From Gammaproteobacteria bacterium (GTDB lineage Bacteria; Pseudomonadota; Gammaproteobacteria; Steroidobacterales; GCA-2729495), in contig JAUHYQ010000004.1 in NCBI GenBank assembly GCA_030426355.1, positions 62,001-126,000 of the forward strand: a DNA stretch of 64,000 nucleotides, read 5' to 3'. This document shows, piece by piece, positions 42,956 to 50,222 of the stretch. Made by a program: the position numbers and the translations under genes. The number at the start of each line of letters is the position of its first letter. Position 1 is the first letter of the stretch. The notes under the pieces are model-generated. The model saw only the letters and a program-made list of their open reading frames with translations. It made no database searches and had not been told where the DNA came from.

Positions 42956-44773
42956 ATGACGCATTTCTCACTACGCGTTGCAGCCGCAGTTATCGCATTC
43001 TTGATGCTGTGTTCGGCTCAAGCGCAAACGCTTACTATTGCGGCCGTTTTTGTACCGAATGTGATCGGTAGTGCCCTGCCGGACGCGGAGAGAAATCTGC
43101 GGAATTACGGCCTTGTCGTGGGCACTGTCGCCAGTGAATATAACGCCAGCGCCATCGCCGGCGAAGTGATCGGTCAGAACCCTACTTTGTGCAGCAACTG
43201 CGCTCCTGCCGGTGGCGCAGTAGACCTGATTCTGTCACTGGGGCCCGAGCATGTGCCGACCACCGGTGATCATATGCAGGCCATGATAGCCACCATTAAT
43301 TCCCTGAGCATGGAATGGTGGGAACGGTATTGGCTGTCATACGGTTTGCACCTCGCGACACCGATATGGAATGCGTGCCAAATTGGCGACTATGGCCTCT
43401 TAGGCTCGACCAGCGGTGCATACAGGACTTGGGCCGAGGGGTTGTGCGCTGGCGATAAAGGCAAAGCTTTTGCGTCTTCGATACTTGAACGTTTTTTGTT
43501 GGTTCTTGATTTCGCCCGCGGGAACAACGGTTTCCCGTATGCGGTAGTAACAGAGTCTGACGCCGATATGCTGCAACAAATGGCACAGGATGCGCTGGAT
43601 GATCTGCAATGGGTGCCGCGCGCCAGCCTGCAGACCTTGATGACAGGCGGCGTAGAGCGAGACTATTACCTTATAGTTCCCGACAATTATTCGCAGTTTG
43701 ACGAACCGCTGCCAATCATTTTTCTCGCTCATGGCACCAACGGAACCTGGGCCAACTGGCTGGAGGTTGGTGGTTTTTACGGCACGCATATGGTCGATGC
43801 AGTGGGTGACGAAGCCATCATTGTGTTGCTGCAGGCCGGCGTGGTCTCGTCTGATATTTTTCAATGGGACCGCAACCTCGATATCGAATACTTTGAGGAC
43901 GTTCTGGAAGATGTCGCGGGTTTGGTAAATTTTGACTCCGACCGCGTTTTTGCTCACGGTCACAGTTCCGGTGGCGGTTACACCCACGAGATCGGTTGCC
44001 GCGCAGGCGACAAGGTGCGTGGTGTAGCCCCCAGTGCTGGCAGTCTCATACTGTTCAGTTGCACGGGTTCCACAGCGGTACTGCAAATGCAGAGCCAGTT
44101 TGACGCGGTGGTCGCACCGACCCTTGTGAAGCCTGGTGTGGGTATATGGGCTTTCTACAACGGTTTCGAGCCGGACGTATTCACTAACTCCCCTGAATCT
44201 TTCTGCGAAGACTACTCACAAGATAGTGGCACGGATTACCCGGTTATTTATTGCCTGCACAGCGAGACGGGCAATAACGGCCATCGCTGGTGGGCGCCCC
44301 AGGGCGAGCTTATTTGGAATTTCTTTACCGGCTTGTCCGATGTTCCGGAATCGAGCGATCATCCGCCGGGCGGAGGCAACGGCAAGATCGTCGATGGCTT
44401 GGGCTCGACTGCGAACTTTACGCTGAACTACCCGGATGGAATAGGCACCGTCTACAGCTTGGCGATGGTCCTTTATCCGTCTAATACGCAGCAGCCACTT
44501 ACCGTTGCCCCGATCTTCTTTCTCAACAGCAATATCGACCCGCAGGGAGCCACGGCAGGGTCGTCCGTGAGTTATTCGGTTCCCATCAGTCTGCCGACAG
44601 CATTTCCATACCCCTATGACTTTACCGCGACAATAATGGCATACGTGGTGGGCGGGTCGTTCCCGCAGGGCACTTCCGGGCTGGAGCACATCGCGCTACG
44701 AAATATCACCATAGAAAACGCTACCGATCCGATCGTTATCGACGGAATATGGAATCTGGAGCCGCTTTACTAA
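42956..44773 (+). CDS. secreted esterase with an N-terminal PASTA domain
   Basis: 605 residues. The signal peptide (SLRVAAAVIAFLMLCSAQAQ) is followed by one PASTA domain at about 33-97 (FVPNVIGSALPDAERNLRNY, ending SLGP). From about residue 225 comes an alpha/beta-hydrolase of the LpqC/PHB-depolymerase/feruloyl-esterase type, with IIFLAHGTNGTWANWL and the nucleophile Ser337 in AHGHSSGGGYTHE. A later His is in NNGHRWWAPQ. The last 120 residues are a beta-rich domain of unknown kind. Six or more cysteines fit a periplasmic or extracellular place. GGGGGGG precedes the ATG. Substrate unknown: polyhydroxyalkanoate or aryl esters are possible. Confidence 0.8.
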   Translation: MTHFSLRVAAAVIAFLMLCSAQAQTLTIAAVFVPNVIGSALPDAERNLRNYGLVVGTVASEYNASAIAGEVIGQNPTLCSNCAPAGGAVDLILSLGPEHVPTTGDHMQAMIATINSLSMEWWERYWLSYGLHLATPIWNACQIGDYGLLGSTSGAYRTWAEGLCAGDKGKAFASSILERFLLVLDFARGNNGFPYAVVTESDADMLQQMAQDALDDLQWVPRASLQTLMTGGVERDYYLIVPDNYSQFDEPLPIIFLAHGTNGTWANWLEVGGFYGTHMVDAVGDEAIIVLLQAGVVSSDIFQWDRNLDIEYFEDVLEDVAGLVNFDSDRVFAHGHSSGGGYTHEIGCRAGDKVRGVAPSAGSLILFSCTGSTAVLQMQSQFDAVVAPTLVKPGVGIWAFYNGFEPDVFTNSPESFCEDYSQDSGTDYPVIYCLHSETGNNGHRWWAPQGELIWNFFTGLSDVPESSDHPPGGGNGKIVDGLGSTANFTLNYPDGIGTVYSLAMVLYPSNTQQPLTVAPIFFLNSNIDPQGATAGSSVSYSVPISLPTAFPYPYDFTATIMAYVVGGSFPQGTSGLEHIALRNITIENATDPIVIDGIWNLEPLY

Positions 44774-44789
44774 ATAAAAAGCCCGCGAT

Positions 44790-45302
44790 TCAGATAGCAT
44801 CGATCCGCCTCTGCATGAAATGCCAATCGTAGGGCTTATCATGAACTATCATCGCAGATCTTTCAGTACCGGTGATCTCAAAGCCCTCACTGAGGTAGAG
44901 CTTATTTGGCCCGGCATTACTGGAAACAACTGTTAGATCTATTTGTTTGATTTTAGGTATCGTTCCCGCTTTCTCTATCGCGGCTTGTAGCAACGCCCGG
45001 CCGATTCCTTTACGACGATGATCTGGTTTTACATACATGCCCCAAATAGTGCCTTTGTGGGACATTTTTTCAAACTTATGGGTGAAAAAGCCCACAACTC
45101 CCACCAAAGAACCTTCTAAGAAACAACCTAATACAAAGTCACCGCGACCATGCGAAGACAACCGGTCAGCCACTTCTGCGTCGCTTTCTGCAGAAAAATC
45201 TGAAACGGACTCACCGAATGCTTCCGGCCATTCTTCCAGGCCAAGAAGCCTTAACCTTTTGTACTCCGCAAGATTAGATGCGGTTAGTTGTTGAATTAGC
45301 AT
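44790..45302 (-). CDS. GNAT family N-acetyltransferase (cassette gene)
   Basis: 170 residues, GCN5-type fold. The acetyl-CoA site is visible in WGMYVKPDHRRKGIGRALLQ, preceded by FVLGCFLEGSLVGVVGFF and followed by IDLTVVSSNAGPNKLYLSEG. Substrate unknown: antibiotics, peptides or amines are all possible, and GNATs are frequent integron cassette cargo. The ATG at 45302 starts 10 bp after attC1; the frame is open further upstream, into the attC, which is not expected to be translated. Confidence 0.85.
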   Translation of the reverse strand: MLIQQLTASNLAEYKRLRLLGLEEWPEAFGESVSDFSAESDAEVADRLSSHGRGDFVLGCFLEGSLVGVVGFFTHKFEKMSHKGTIWGMYVKPDHRRKGIGRALLQAAIEKAGTIPKIKQIDLTVVSSNAGPNKLYLSEGFEITGTERSAMIVHDKPYDWHFMQRRIDAI

Positions 45303-45311
45303 AGTGCGGAC

Positions 45312-45407
45312 ACCTAACGCCTTGGGCGGCTGGCGAAGCCAGGCGTCCGGCACGCGCAGCGTGACGTCCGGCGAGCGACAGCGAGCGAATCCCCCAGCTG
45401 GTTACAG
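45312..45407 (-). repeat. attC site 1
   Basis: 96 bp from ACCTAAC (45312-45318) with CGCCTTGGGC to CCCCCAGCTGGTTACAG. The outer arms pair imperfectly and the centre holds further short inverted repeats (GGCTGGCGAAGCC). It abuts the stop of the 45408-46055 gene, of whose cassette it is the 3' end. Confidence 0.8.
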
Positions 45408-46055
45408 CTACTCATTTATTTCAATGCGGTAGTCAATAAACAAAGTGACCTGCCTGTGATTTTTCTCTTTGACAAGCACGGGGCTTTCCAAGCCTGAAAC
45501 TTTCACCCGGTAGTCTGCCCCAAAAATGCTTTTATAGTCCTGGAGCTCTTCAGATATTTTTGTGAGCAATTGACTTCGATAGCTGGCAGGGGAATCAATA
45601 GCAAGCGAAGTCTCGCCAAGACTTAGGCCAGTGTCGTCCGGAATCGTGATGCTTCGTATGAAGCTATATATTTTTTGAGAAGTCGTATAAATATCCTCAC
45701 CGCTCTCCAGTTTAGACAAAACATAGAATCGTGATCCTTCACCACGGCCATACGATTTTGATATTGAAAAGCTGGATCTATCCCTAGGCGACAGAGATAT
45801 CGCCCCTTGCTCATACTCTATACCAGGTGTAGCAGCCGCAGCAGTTTGAATCGTGGACTGCGCTTGCCGAATCAGGCTGGCGCGTTCGGACGCCTGCCTA
45901 GCATCGCTTGTCACGGTGATTGGCAGAGCGACGTACTCGGCATTGATGTCGATAGAAGCATTCACCGGGATGTTGCCACCCACATATGCGATGAATACTG
46001 AGCCTCCAAAGGCATTGGAGCAGAGCAGAAATAACGCTATGACTACGGGTTTCAT
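45408..46055 (-). CDS. exported protein of unknown function (cassette gene)
   Basis: 215 residues with a signal peptide (PVVIALFLLCSNAFGGSV). The rest is alternating alpha/beta: DARQASERASLIRQAQSTIQ is helical and the C-terminus RQVTLFIDYRIEINE is beta. Its size and pattern recall SIMPL (DUF541) periplasmic proteins, but I cannot confirm that. GGAGG lies 7 bp before the ATG, so it has its own ribosome site, unlike its neighbours. The frame is open upstream to 46214 without support. It is bracketed by attC 1 and attC 2. Confidence 0.72.
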   Translation of the reverse strand: MKPVVIALFLLCSNAFGGSVFIAYVGGNIPVNASIDINAEYVALPITVTSDARQASERASLIRQAQSTIQTAAAATPGIEYEQGAISLSPRDRSSFSISKSYGRGEGSRFYVLSKLESGEDIYTTSQKIYSFIRSITIPDDTGLSLGETSLAIDSPASYRSQLLTKISEELQDYKSIFGADYRVKVSGLESPVLVKEKNHRQVTLFIDYRIEINE

Positions 46056-46072
46056 TATTACCTCCGCGTAGC

Positions 46073-46131
46073 TGTAACGTAGCCATAAGCCGCGCGAGGT
46101 ACGAGCGTCGGATTTAATGGCCTGGTTAGGC
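46073..46131 (-). repeat. attC site 2 (divergent)
   Basis: 59 bp: GTAACGTAGCCATAAGCCGC on one side and GCGTCGGATTTAATGGCCTG then GTTAGGC on the other, with TAAC/GTTA and GCCATAA/TTTAATGGC as pairing arms. It is shorter and different in sequence from the other three, hence a different cassette origin. It lies 3 bp from the stop of the next upstream gene. Confidence 0.7.
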
Positions 46132-46134
46132 TTT

Positions 46135-46656
46135 TTAACAATTAATAGACGCATAATAAATGTCAGACCTTGTCGTCTTCTTGAAGCGGAATGGGCTGCT
46201 TGGTTTGTTAGCAATCGTGGGGAGTGTTACTGACAGCTCAGTTACGCCCTCTGATGGAATCGCATAAAATAAATGCAAAAAAATGCGGTTAGGGTGGGTG
46301 TTATCTTTTTCATAGCTATTAACAACCACATCAGTTGGGACGTAACTGGCCTCGCCATTTACTGAAACCGTGATTAAGCTTCCATCTATCACTACATCTT
46401 CTTCATCATAATGCAACGAAACAGTTATAGATAAATTATCCTTCTGCTTATAGCGCGGACTTACGACAACGCTGACGTCGCCTATTTGTCTTTTTAATGA
46501 ATCATTTGCTGCGGCATGATAACCACAGCTAGTTGACCGCGTAGGCGTACCGTCTTCTTTATTTGGCTCGAAGTATGTTCGAGTTGTCGGATAGACGGCA
46601 CACCCGAACATTAGAAGTGAAATTAGCCAAATCGTAATAATTCTGACCATGCTCAT
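46135..46656 (-). CDS. putative lipoprotein of unknown function (cassette gene)
   Basis: 173 residues. The start MSMVRIITIWLISLLMFGCA looks like a lipoprotein signal with Cys19 as the lipidated residue, though MFGC is not a perfect lipobox. The remainder is beta-rich (DVSVVVSPRYKQKDNLSITV, VVIDGSLITVSVNGEASYV), perhaps an immunoglobulin-like domain. No family recognised. The ATG lies 7 bp after attC 3, whose end GTTAGGC may provide the ribosome site. Confidence 0.7.
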   Translation of the reverse strand: MSMVRIITIWLISLLMFGCAVYPTTRTYFEPNKEDGTPTRSTSCGYHAAANDSLKRQIGDVSVVVSPRYKQKDNLSITVSLHYDEEDVVIDGSLITVSVNGEASYVPTDVVVNSYEKDNTHPNRIFLHLFYAIPSEGVTELSVTLPTIANKPSSPFRFKKTTRSDIYYASINC

Positions 46657-46662
46657 TTATAA

Positions 46663-46743
46663 GCCTAACGCCTTGGGCAAAGGACGCGCGCGAAGCGCGC
46701 AGTCCAGCGAGTGAAACGAGCGGTTTGCCCCAACTGGTTAGGT
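46663..46743 (-). repeat. attC site 3
   Basis: 81 bp, from GCCTAAC (46663-46669) and GCCTTGGGCAAA to TTTGCCCCAACTGGTTAGGT. Arms TTGGGCAAA and TTTGCCCCAA pair with one extra base, as in attC sites, where the unpaired base marks the strand recombined. The central hairpin ACGCGCGCGAAGCGCGC is variable. It overlaps the stop codon of the 46738 gene. Confidence 0.85.
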
Positions 46744-47166
46744 GCCTGCATCTAAATCTACCGTACCCACTACTTCCATTGCCGATTCATGGTAAATGAC
46801 GCTCCATGAAAAGATGGCCTTATCATCAATGAAACTGAATTCAAAAGGCAGATCTGCATTGATAAGGGCCTCTGCTAAGTGTGGCGCTACAATTGGCCTA
46901 ACCGAAACGCTCTTTGTGTCGTTGTTGATGGGTCCCCAGAGTTTAGTTGTCGCAGCCTGAACCTTATCTCTGTATGAAACCGGGTAATATATTTGGCCGT
47001 ACTTATTAAGATCATAGGGGACCTCGGCCTCTGCCAGGTACGCTAGAAAGCGCGCTTGGTCGCTTGGCCGCTGAATTTGAATCATCTCAGTTGGCTGGGA
47101 TTCTTGTGCGTAGCCAACCGTGCATAGTGACAAGAGAAGGGTTGCTAAATACAGGGCTCTAAGCAA
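46738..47166 (-). CDS. small exported protein of unknown function (cassette gene)
   Basis: 142 residues with a signal peptide (RALYLATLLLSLCTVGYAQE). The mature part has a helical DQARFLAYLAEAEVPYDLNK and a YYPVSYRDKVQAATTKLWG block. No family recognised. The only start that keeps the signal peptide is TTG at 47166, 7 bp from attC 4, whose GTTAGGTG end places AGGTG 6 bases before it. Confidence 0.68.
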   Translation of the reverse strand: MLRALYLATLLLSLCTVGYAQESQPTEMIQIQRPSDQARFLAYLAEAEVPYDLNKYGQIYYPVSYRDKVQAATTKLWGPINNDTKSVSVRPIVAPHLAEALINADLPFEFSFIDDKAIFSWSVIYHESAMEVVGTVDLDAGT

Positions 47167-47172
47167 GATGGC

Positions 47173-47298
47173 ACCTAACGCCTTGGGCAGTGGCGCGACG
47201 AAAGCGGCGCGGTCGCTGCAGACTGTCCAGCGCAGAGGACGCGCCGCTTTTGGCGCGTCCGGCGACCGAAGGGAGCAAATTGCCCCAACTGGTTATGT
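47173..47298 (-). repeat. attC site 4
   Basis: 126 bp, from ACCTAACGCCTTGGGC to GCCCCAACTGGTTATGT. The centre has extra palindromes (GACGCGCCGC / GCGGCGCG-like). It abuts the stop of the 47300 gene. Together with sites 1 and 3 it forms one family of similar sites, as in sedentary chromosomal integrons. Confidence 0.82.
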
Positions 47299-47299
47299 G

Positions 47300-47722
47300 C
47301 TATCGGCATTCCGATAACCCTTGCAGCTGGTCTCCGAACACGAAACCAACAATAGCCCAATCATTCCGAGCCCGATAAAACGTGAGGCTCCAGGTGATCG
47401 GGGCCAGATCGGTTTTCATGATATATACCAAAGAAATCAGCGATTCAGAATATTCCCTGCGGCATACTAGTTCGTAGCCAATAGGAGCATCGTAAATCTC
47501 GAACATGCTCTTTGCCTGTCCTTTTGAAACCGCAATCTGCTGTGGTTGAGATTCGAAGAGTTTGCTTCCCTTAACTAGCTTTTCGAACGCGCGATCAATC
47601 TCACCATCCATTACAAGCTCTATGAAGGCTTCTGCATCCGCCTCGATGGAGTTGCTCACTATCTCCTTTGCGTGAGCGACAGACAGGTTGAGTAATGCCA
47701 ATATGGAAATGAGTAGCTTCAT
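47300..47722 (-). CDS. small exported protein of unknown function (first cassette gene)
   Basis: 140 residues with a signal peptide (KLLISILALLNLSVAHAKEI). The mature part begins SIEADAEAFIELVMDGEIDR, then QSKLFESQPQQIAVSKGQAKS-like text with a Tyr-rich C-terminus. The size and start resemble small NTF2-like or DUF4019-type periplasmic proteins; I am not sure. GGAG lies 6 bp before the ATG. As the 5'-most gene of the minus-strand array, it would be closest to any array promoter. Confidence 0.7.
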   Translation of the reverse strand: MKLLISILALLNLSVAHAKEIVSNSIEADAEAFIELVMDGEIDRAFEKLVKGSKLFESQPQQIAVSKGQAKSMFEIYDAPIGYELVCRREYSESLISLVYIMKTDLAPITWSLTFYRARNDWAIVGFVFGDQLQGLSECR

Positions 47723-47830
47723 CTTGTCTCCGTTGAGCAAAGCACATAACAGCTTATTAATGTGAAACGGATATTGATCTTGGAATAGCGCACAGCAAAA
47801 GTCCCCCAAAAGCCGCGATCATCACCAACC

Positions 47831-47859
47831 AAACTACTAACTGCGTTGAACTAGGTCAA
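47831..47859 (-). promoter_or_regulatory. candidate promoter for the cassette array
   Basis: On the minus strand, TTGACC (47859-47854) and TAGTTT (47836-47831) are spaced by 17 bp, about 110 bp upstream of the first cassette gene. The -35 is good (5 of 6), the -10 poor (3 of 6). It is in the place where an integron Pc promoter would be. Confidence 0.3.
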
Positions 47860-48036
47860 TGCGCCTGAGAACGATAGACGACGACTGAAGCTAGAGTATT
47901 TGCTCCCTTTTTTGGGGGCTATTCTGCAAGTGCCAGCCGGCAACGGCTTCACGGGGCTTACTCTGATGCCGTTTTTCATGAGCTTGGTTCTACTGGGCAA
48001 AAGACCTAAACCGGCTTCTGTTAGTGAGCGGCTGGA

Positions 48037-48070
48037 AGCAAAAAAACCCAACTCGGCGGAGTCTTGTAAA
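48037..48070 (-). terminator. possible terminator after the VPxPA operon
   Basis: On the minus strand, ACTC-CGCC-GAGT forms a short stem followed by GGGTTTTTTTG. The stem is weak, but the T-run and position after the stop at 48086 fit. Confidence 0.4.
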
Positions 48071-48085
48071 TGCCTTTCGACTTAC

Positions 48086-48592
48086 TCAGGATTTCTGTCG
48101 TATGCAGCCTAATCCGAGTAAAGCCGAGCCGAGCAGCCAGACTGCGGCGGGGATGGGGACAACGCTTGTCGTAAACACAGCGAACGGAACGTTTGTCGTT
48201 GAAGAAGGAAAGTTCGCATCGAGCCCTGCAACAGCCCATGTTCCTGAAGGGTTTACCGCGAACCAAGATGACGACGCAATCGACGCAGGCAGGTAGAATG
48301 TCGTGAATATCTGGGCGGTATTACTAGTAATATAGTTTTCTGCACCCGCAGTATTTAGCGCGTTGACCACACCGTTTATGCCTTCCTGATACAGCCCAAA
48401 GTCATTGACAAAGGGGAAGTCGTTAACCGCGTTCAAATCGTCATAACTGTCGTAATAAAATGCGACGTCATACCACTGACTACCAACTTGCAAGCCCTCT
48501 ATCGACGTCGCCGATTGTCCGTCAAGGTGAACCACCGCCGAATGTGCAATTGCGGACACGCAATACAGTGCAATAGTAAAAAATAGCCTCAC
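48086..48592 (-). CDS. VPxPA-CTERM sorted protein, third of operon
   Basis: 168 residues. A signal peptide (RLFFTIALYCVSAIAHSAVV) is followed by a beta-rich domain (VHLDGQSATSIEGLQVGSQW). A C-terminal sorting tail VPIPAAVWLLGSALLGLG then CIRQKS has the VPxPA motif, a hydrophobic helix and basic residues. The start is GTG at 48592, overlapping the preceding stop (GTGA) with AGGAA upstream; longer open frames would overlap the neighbour. The tail is the type processed by exosortase-like enzymes. Confidence 0.8.
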   Translation of the reverse strand: MRLFFTIALYCVSAIAHSAVVHLDGQSATSIEGLQVGSQWYDVAFYYDSYDDLNAVNDFPFVNDFGLYQEGINGVVNALNTAGAENYITSNTAQIFTTFYLPASIASSSWFAVNPSGTWAVAGLDANFPSSTTNVPFAVFTTSVVPIPAAVWLLGSALLGLGCIRQKS

Positions 48593-49143
48593 CGCGCTTT
48601 CCTCATCCAACCCAACCCCATTAGGGCTGAGCAAAACAGCCAGACCGCGGCGGGGATTGGTACGACAGTAAAAGTTGCGTAAGCAGCAATATAATTCGTA
48701 TTTTCAGCGATTGGTGCAATGGATGGCACCCACGAAGTAGTGGTGGGATATTTAATACCGCCGTATGGCAGCAAGCCTCTCGCATCTCTATACAATGCTA
48801 TTTGTGAATAGGCCCAAGGCACAGCGAACACAAATGTATGAGTTTCCGAGTCGGAGCCTACATAACCAATTGGCGCTATGGCCCCATTCAGTGCATCTAG
48901 TATTAAGCCGGCAACAGAACTAGTGGTTGCCTCGTCTCCAAACCAAGGAAAAGCTGATTCGTCGATGTCTAAAAAAGCTTCTTTGACAAAACTGACGTTG
49001 TACGCAGTTCCATCGATGATCAAACCGCTAATCCCAGTAGCTACATAGATGGAAGGGTCGGAACTGGACGGTACGACCTGAACCGATGCAGAATTCGCAG
49101 CGCCATTAACTAGTAAGGCCAATGTTAGAATTATATGCCTCAT
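48589..49143 (-). CDS. VPxPA-CTERM sorted protein, second of operon
   Basis: 184 residues. Signal peptide HIILTLALLVNGAANSASV, then a domain with TGISGLIIDGTAYNVSFVKE that is similar to the next protein (IEGLQVGSQWYDVAFYYD), so the two are probably diverged duplicates. The C-terminal VPIPAAVWLFCSALMGLG is followed by WMRKAR. The ATG overlaps the upstream stop in ATGA. Confidence 0.8.
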   Translation of the reverse strand: MRHIILTLALLVNGAANSASVQVVPSSSDPSIYVATGISGLIIDGTAYNVSFVKEAFLDIDESAFPWFGDEATTSSVAGLILDALNGAIAPIGYVGSDSETHTFVFAVPWAYSQIALYRDARGLLPYGGIKYPTTTSWVPSIAPIAENTNYIAAYATFTVVPIPAAVWLFCSALMGLGWMRKAR

Positions 49144-49766
49144 GCTCGTCTCATCCAGCCCAATCCCAGTAGCGCCGAACCAAACAGCCAGACCGCAGCC
49201 GGTATCGGAACCACATCACCGGCGCGCACAGCCCACGAATTGTATTCTTCAGACTTAAAGTCGCCAATGCTCCCTCCGAAGGTGAACTCGAAACCCCTCG
49301 CAGCGTAAGGATCATCGGCGTGCTCGGTAATCGACCAGTAGTTATTGAACTGAATGTTGGTGAAAATACCCGGCAAGTCGAGGGTAATCCCGTAGTAGTA
49401 ATACAAATAGGCGAACTCGTTGTCGCGGCACGCTGATTCCGAGACAATCGGACAATAAACGAGGTTCTCGTCGCCGTTTCTATCCATGTCGGGCAGCCGC
49501 CAATCATCGAAGGTGCCGTAAACGGAATGCGTCAGGCTCAACTCATCCGCCCACGCAACCTGATCGTCCCAGTTGGCGGCCCCGTTTAGGTTGGCGTCCT
49601 GTGTCCAAGTGATGTCGAGCACATCGTCGTATATAAAGCCTTCGCCACGGTCGATCAGTGCAGCCTGTGCGGAGCTAATCGTTAGCATTAATGCCAAGAC
49701 AGTTAAAGGTTTGAGTGAGCACAGCGCGGCAATTGCGGCAATAAGTGTGCGATACAGTGTAGTCAT
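49140..49766 (-). CDS. DUF1566-like protein with VPxPA-CTERM tail, first of operon
   Basis: 208 residues. The ATG at 49766 gives a long hydrophobic export signal (LYRTLIAAIAALCSLKPLTV and LALMLTISSAQA). The mature domain has LIDRGEGFIYDDVLDITWTQ then DANL and WRLPDMDRNG, the pattern of the Lcl/DUF1566 C-type-lectin-like fold seen in many surface proteins. NYWSITEHADDPYAARGFEF and SWAVRAGDVVPIPAAVW follow. The sorting tail is intact. Not the same type as the two downstream genes, although co-transcribed. Confidence 0.83.
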   Translation of the reverse strand: MTTLYRTLIAAIAALCSLKPLTVLALMLTISSAQAALIDRGEGFIYDDVLDITWTQDANLNGAANWDDQVAWADELSLTHSVYGTFDDWRLPDMDRNGDENLVYCPIVSESACRDNEFAYLYYYYGITLDLPGIFTNIQFNNYWSITEHADDPYAARGFEFTFGGSIGDFKSEEYNSWAVRAGDVVPIPAAVWLFGSALLGLGWMRRA

Positions 49767-50222
49767 ATGCGGTTCACCAGATAAACCAAAAAACCAAAGC
49801 AAGAGAACCTCAGCCGAGGCCGCTGCCTTACTTACCAATGGAAGGCGACGGTGCATATCTGGTACATATGAACAAACTTTTTATAGCACGGGATTATCTA
49901 GCCCACAACACACAATGAAGTCACCCCGCAGGGAGAGCCCCACCAAATAACCCCTAGGCTAAGCCTCACTCGCAACGCGTGATTAAGTTAACCAGCTCTT
50001 GTGCGTAACGCAGGGTACCAGCACAGCTCCACAGATGCCCGCATCGGCTTTTTCATGGCGAAGCAATGGCTGAACCCCTGGTGGGCCAGCAGGCAGCGTA
50101 CGCGAATCAGTAGATGGCCATTATAATTGCCGTTTGCGGGATGAGTATTATGGTTAGCAAGCATAAAAGCAGCGAGTTGGGCGTGATATTCTCGCATTAC
50201 TATTTCATCAGGGAGAGTGAAA
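49767..50222. other. intergenic region between divergent VPxPA genes
   Basis: 456 bp. It must hold the promoters of the operon to the left and the gene to the right. A 69-codon minus-strand frame (49988-50197) has no ribosome site or recognisable family and could be a degraded gene. Nothing else was seen. Confidence 0.5.

Larger units (their letters stand above)
44790..47722 (-). mobile_element. integron cassette cluster without integrase (CALIN)
   Basis: Five small genes, all on the minus strand, are separated by four imperfect inverted repeats of 59-126 bp. Three of them share the ends CCTAACGCCTTGGGC and CCCCA(A/G)CTGGTTA. Each repeat lies within a few bp of the stop codon of one gene and the start of the next. 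This is the organisation of attC sites and gene cassettes. No integron integrase gene lies in the window, so by definition it is a cluster of attC sites lacking an integrase. The GNAT gene is the last member and has no attC on its 3' side; a convergent chromosomal gene ends 16 bp away. Confidence 0.82.
47723..48085. other. intergenic stretch between cassette array and VPxPA genes
   Basis: About 360 bp without a credible gene. It holds the candidate array promoter, a CATAAC that could be the remnant of another attC core near 47746, and a weak terminator at 48037-48070. There is no integrase and no clear attI. Confidence 0.5.

Noticed and set aside
43400-44086. 228-residue minus-strand frame inside the esterase gene
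   Set aside because: No family, no start context, and it lies fully within a well-supported plus-strand gene.
44774-48085. Integron integrase or attI near the cassette array
   Set aside because: No tyrosine recombinase frame is present on either strand in this interval or elsewhere in the window; only attC-like sites are seen.
49988-50197. 69-residue minus-strand frame between the VPxPA genes
   Set aside because: No ribosome-binding site, no recognised family and short; kept only as a possible gene remnant.
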